From Candidatus Parabeggiatoa sp. nov. 2 (GTDB taxonomy: Bacteria; Pseudomonadota; Gammaproteobacteria; Beggiatoales; Beggiatoaceae), in assembly GCA_002085445.1 (NCBI GenBank), contig NBMI01000062.1, positions 1-34,403 on the forward strand: 34,403 nucleotides of DNA. The letters run 5' to 3'. The notes under the pieces are model-generated. The model saw only the letters and a list, made by a program, of their open reading frames with translations, was not told the DNA's origin and did not search any database. The position numbers and the translations under genes were made by a program. Below, piece by piece: positions 33,955 to 34,403 of this stretch. Position 1 is the first letter of the stretch, and each line of letters starts with the position of its first letter.

Positions 33955-34403
33955 TCCAAACTTGGAGTCCAAACTTTAGTGGAGTCCAAACTTTAGTTTG
34001 GCAGGACTCCAAACCGGAGTCCGAACTTGGAGTCCAAACTTTAGTTTGGCAGTCGTCCAAACTTTAGTTTGGCAGAGTAGTGATACGCTGGCCCAGTTAT
34101 TGACCTATTTTTAGGATGGTTTTTGGAGTATCGATTTTGAGGGCCATAAAATGGATGTTTTAAAATTAAGTTATGGCCCTCAGTCGCGTTTCATTATTGA
34201 CACTTTTTGTAGGTGTTTTGTTGCTTAGCTTTAGGCTCGGAATGACAAAAGTCCCGACGAAAAGAGGGAACTTTATACCCGTGCTGAGTATAAATAACTT
34301 ATAACCAATTCACAACTCAACCTTATGCGACAGTGGCAAAGGTATTGACAATTAGAACAGGAATATGATAACGAAAAACATGACAATACCGCTCATGATC
34401 GTT
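33955..34403. other. Terminal repeat region
   Basis: No gene seen. 33955-34075 is a cluster of GGAGTCCAAACTTTAGTTTG units and partial units on both strands. 34138-34182 is a GAGGGCCATAA palindrome. The last 200 bases are AT-rich, without recognisable features. Confidence 0.7.
34138..34182. repeat. GAGGGCCATAA palindromic element with perfect 12-bp ends
   Basis: TGAGGGCCATAA and TTATGGCCCTCA bound 45 bases. This is the cleanest copy of the family. Its interior differs from the copies at 14058 and 14277. Confidence 0.9.

Overview
The window looks like chromosomal DNA from a repeat-rich gammaproteobacterium. My best guess is a large sulfur bacterium of the Beggiatoaceae type (Beggiatoa, Thiomargarita or Thioploca relatives). 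This is an inference from three things: very large Ser/Thr-kinase/ATPase/histidine-kinase signalling proteins, WD40 and thrombospondin-type-3 proteins, and spacers packed with heptanucleotide arrays and short palindromes. No rRNA, tRNA or other taxonomic marker was seen, and some of these gene and repeat types also occur in filamentous cyanobacteria.

Layout. 1-892 is repeat-rich spacer. 893-9885 is a signalling cluster: a frameshifted receiver/histidine-kinase gene; a giant Ser/Thr kinase-AAA ATPase gene cut by an in-frame TGA from its GAF-histidine-kinase half; a stand-alone receiver; and an intact receiver/histidine kinase that is a paralogue of the broken one. 10132-11385 (minus strand) is an AAA/DUF4143 ATPase. 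11923-13866 is an exported WD40 protein with palindromic repeats embedded in its coding sequence. 14639-15689 holds an unrecognised gene and a YbjN-like gene. 16443-17363 is an exported TPR-OmpA protein directly downstream of a 13-copy tandem array. 18179-18847 is a membrane-anchored, DUF4384-like protein.

The centrepiece is 19619-27232, a tight four-gene operon with the architecture of a Wadjet (JetABCD) or MksBEFG anti-plasmid SMC system: a probable kleisin, a small MukE-like subunit, a 1466-residue SMC ATPase and a TOPRIM/Spo11-like nuclease. In such systems the SMC complex extrudes DNA loops and the nuclease subunit cuts small circular DNA. I could not place this one in a named subtype from sequence alone, and its SMC protein has Asn where the catalytic Walker-B Glu is expected.

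The right part holds a short RadC N-terminal-like gene (28001-28300, minus), about 2.1 kb of repeat-only DNA, a band-7/SPFH membrane protein (30398-31312) preceded by a perfect hairpin, and a periplasmic-binding lipoprotein whose thrombospondin-type-3 calcium-binding tail is broken by a deletion-frameshift (31620-33954). The last 450 bases are repeats.

Three or four genes here are decayed (tandem-duplication frameshift, nonsense codon, repeat-deletion frameshift), and short repeats are involved in most of these lesions.
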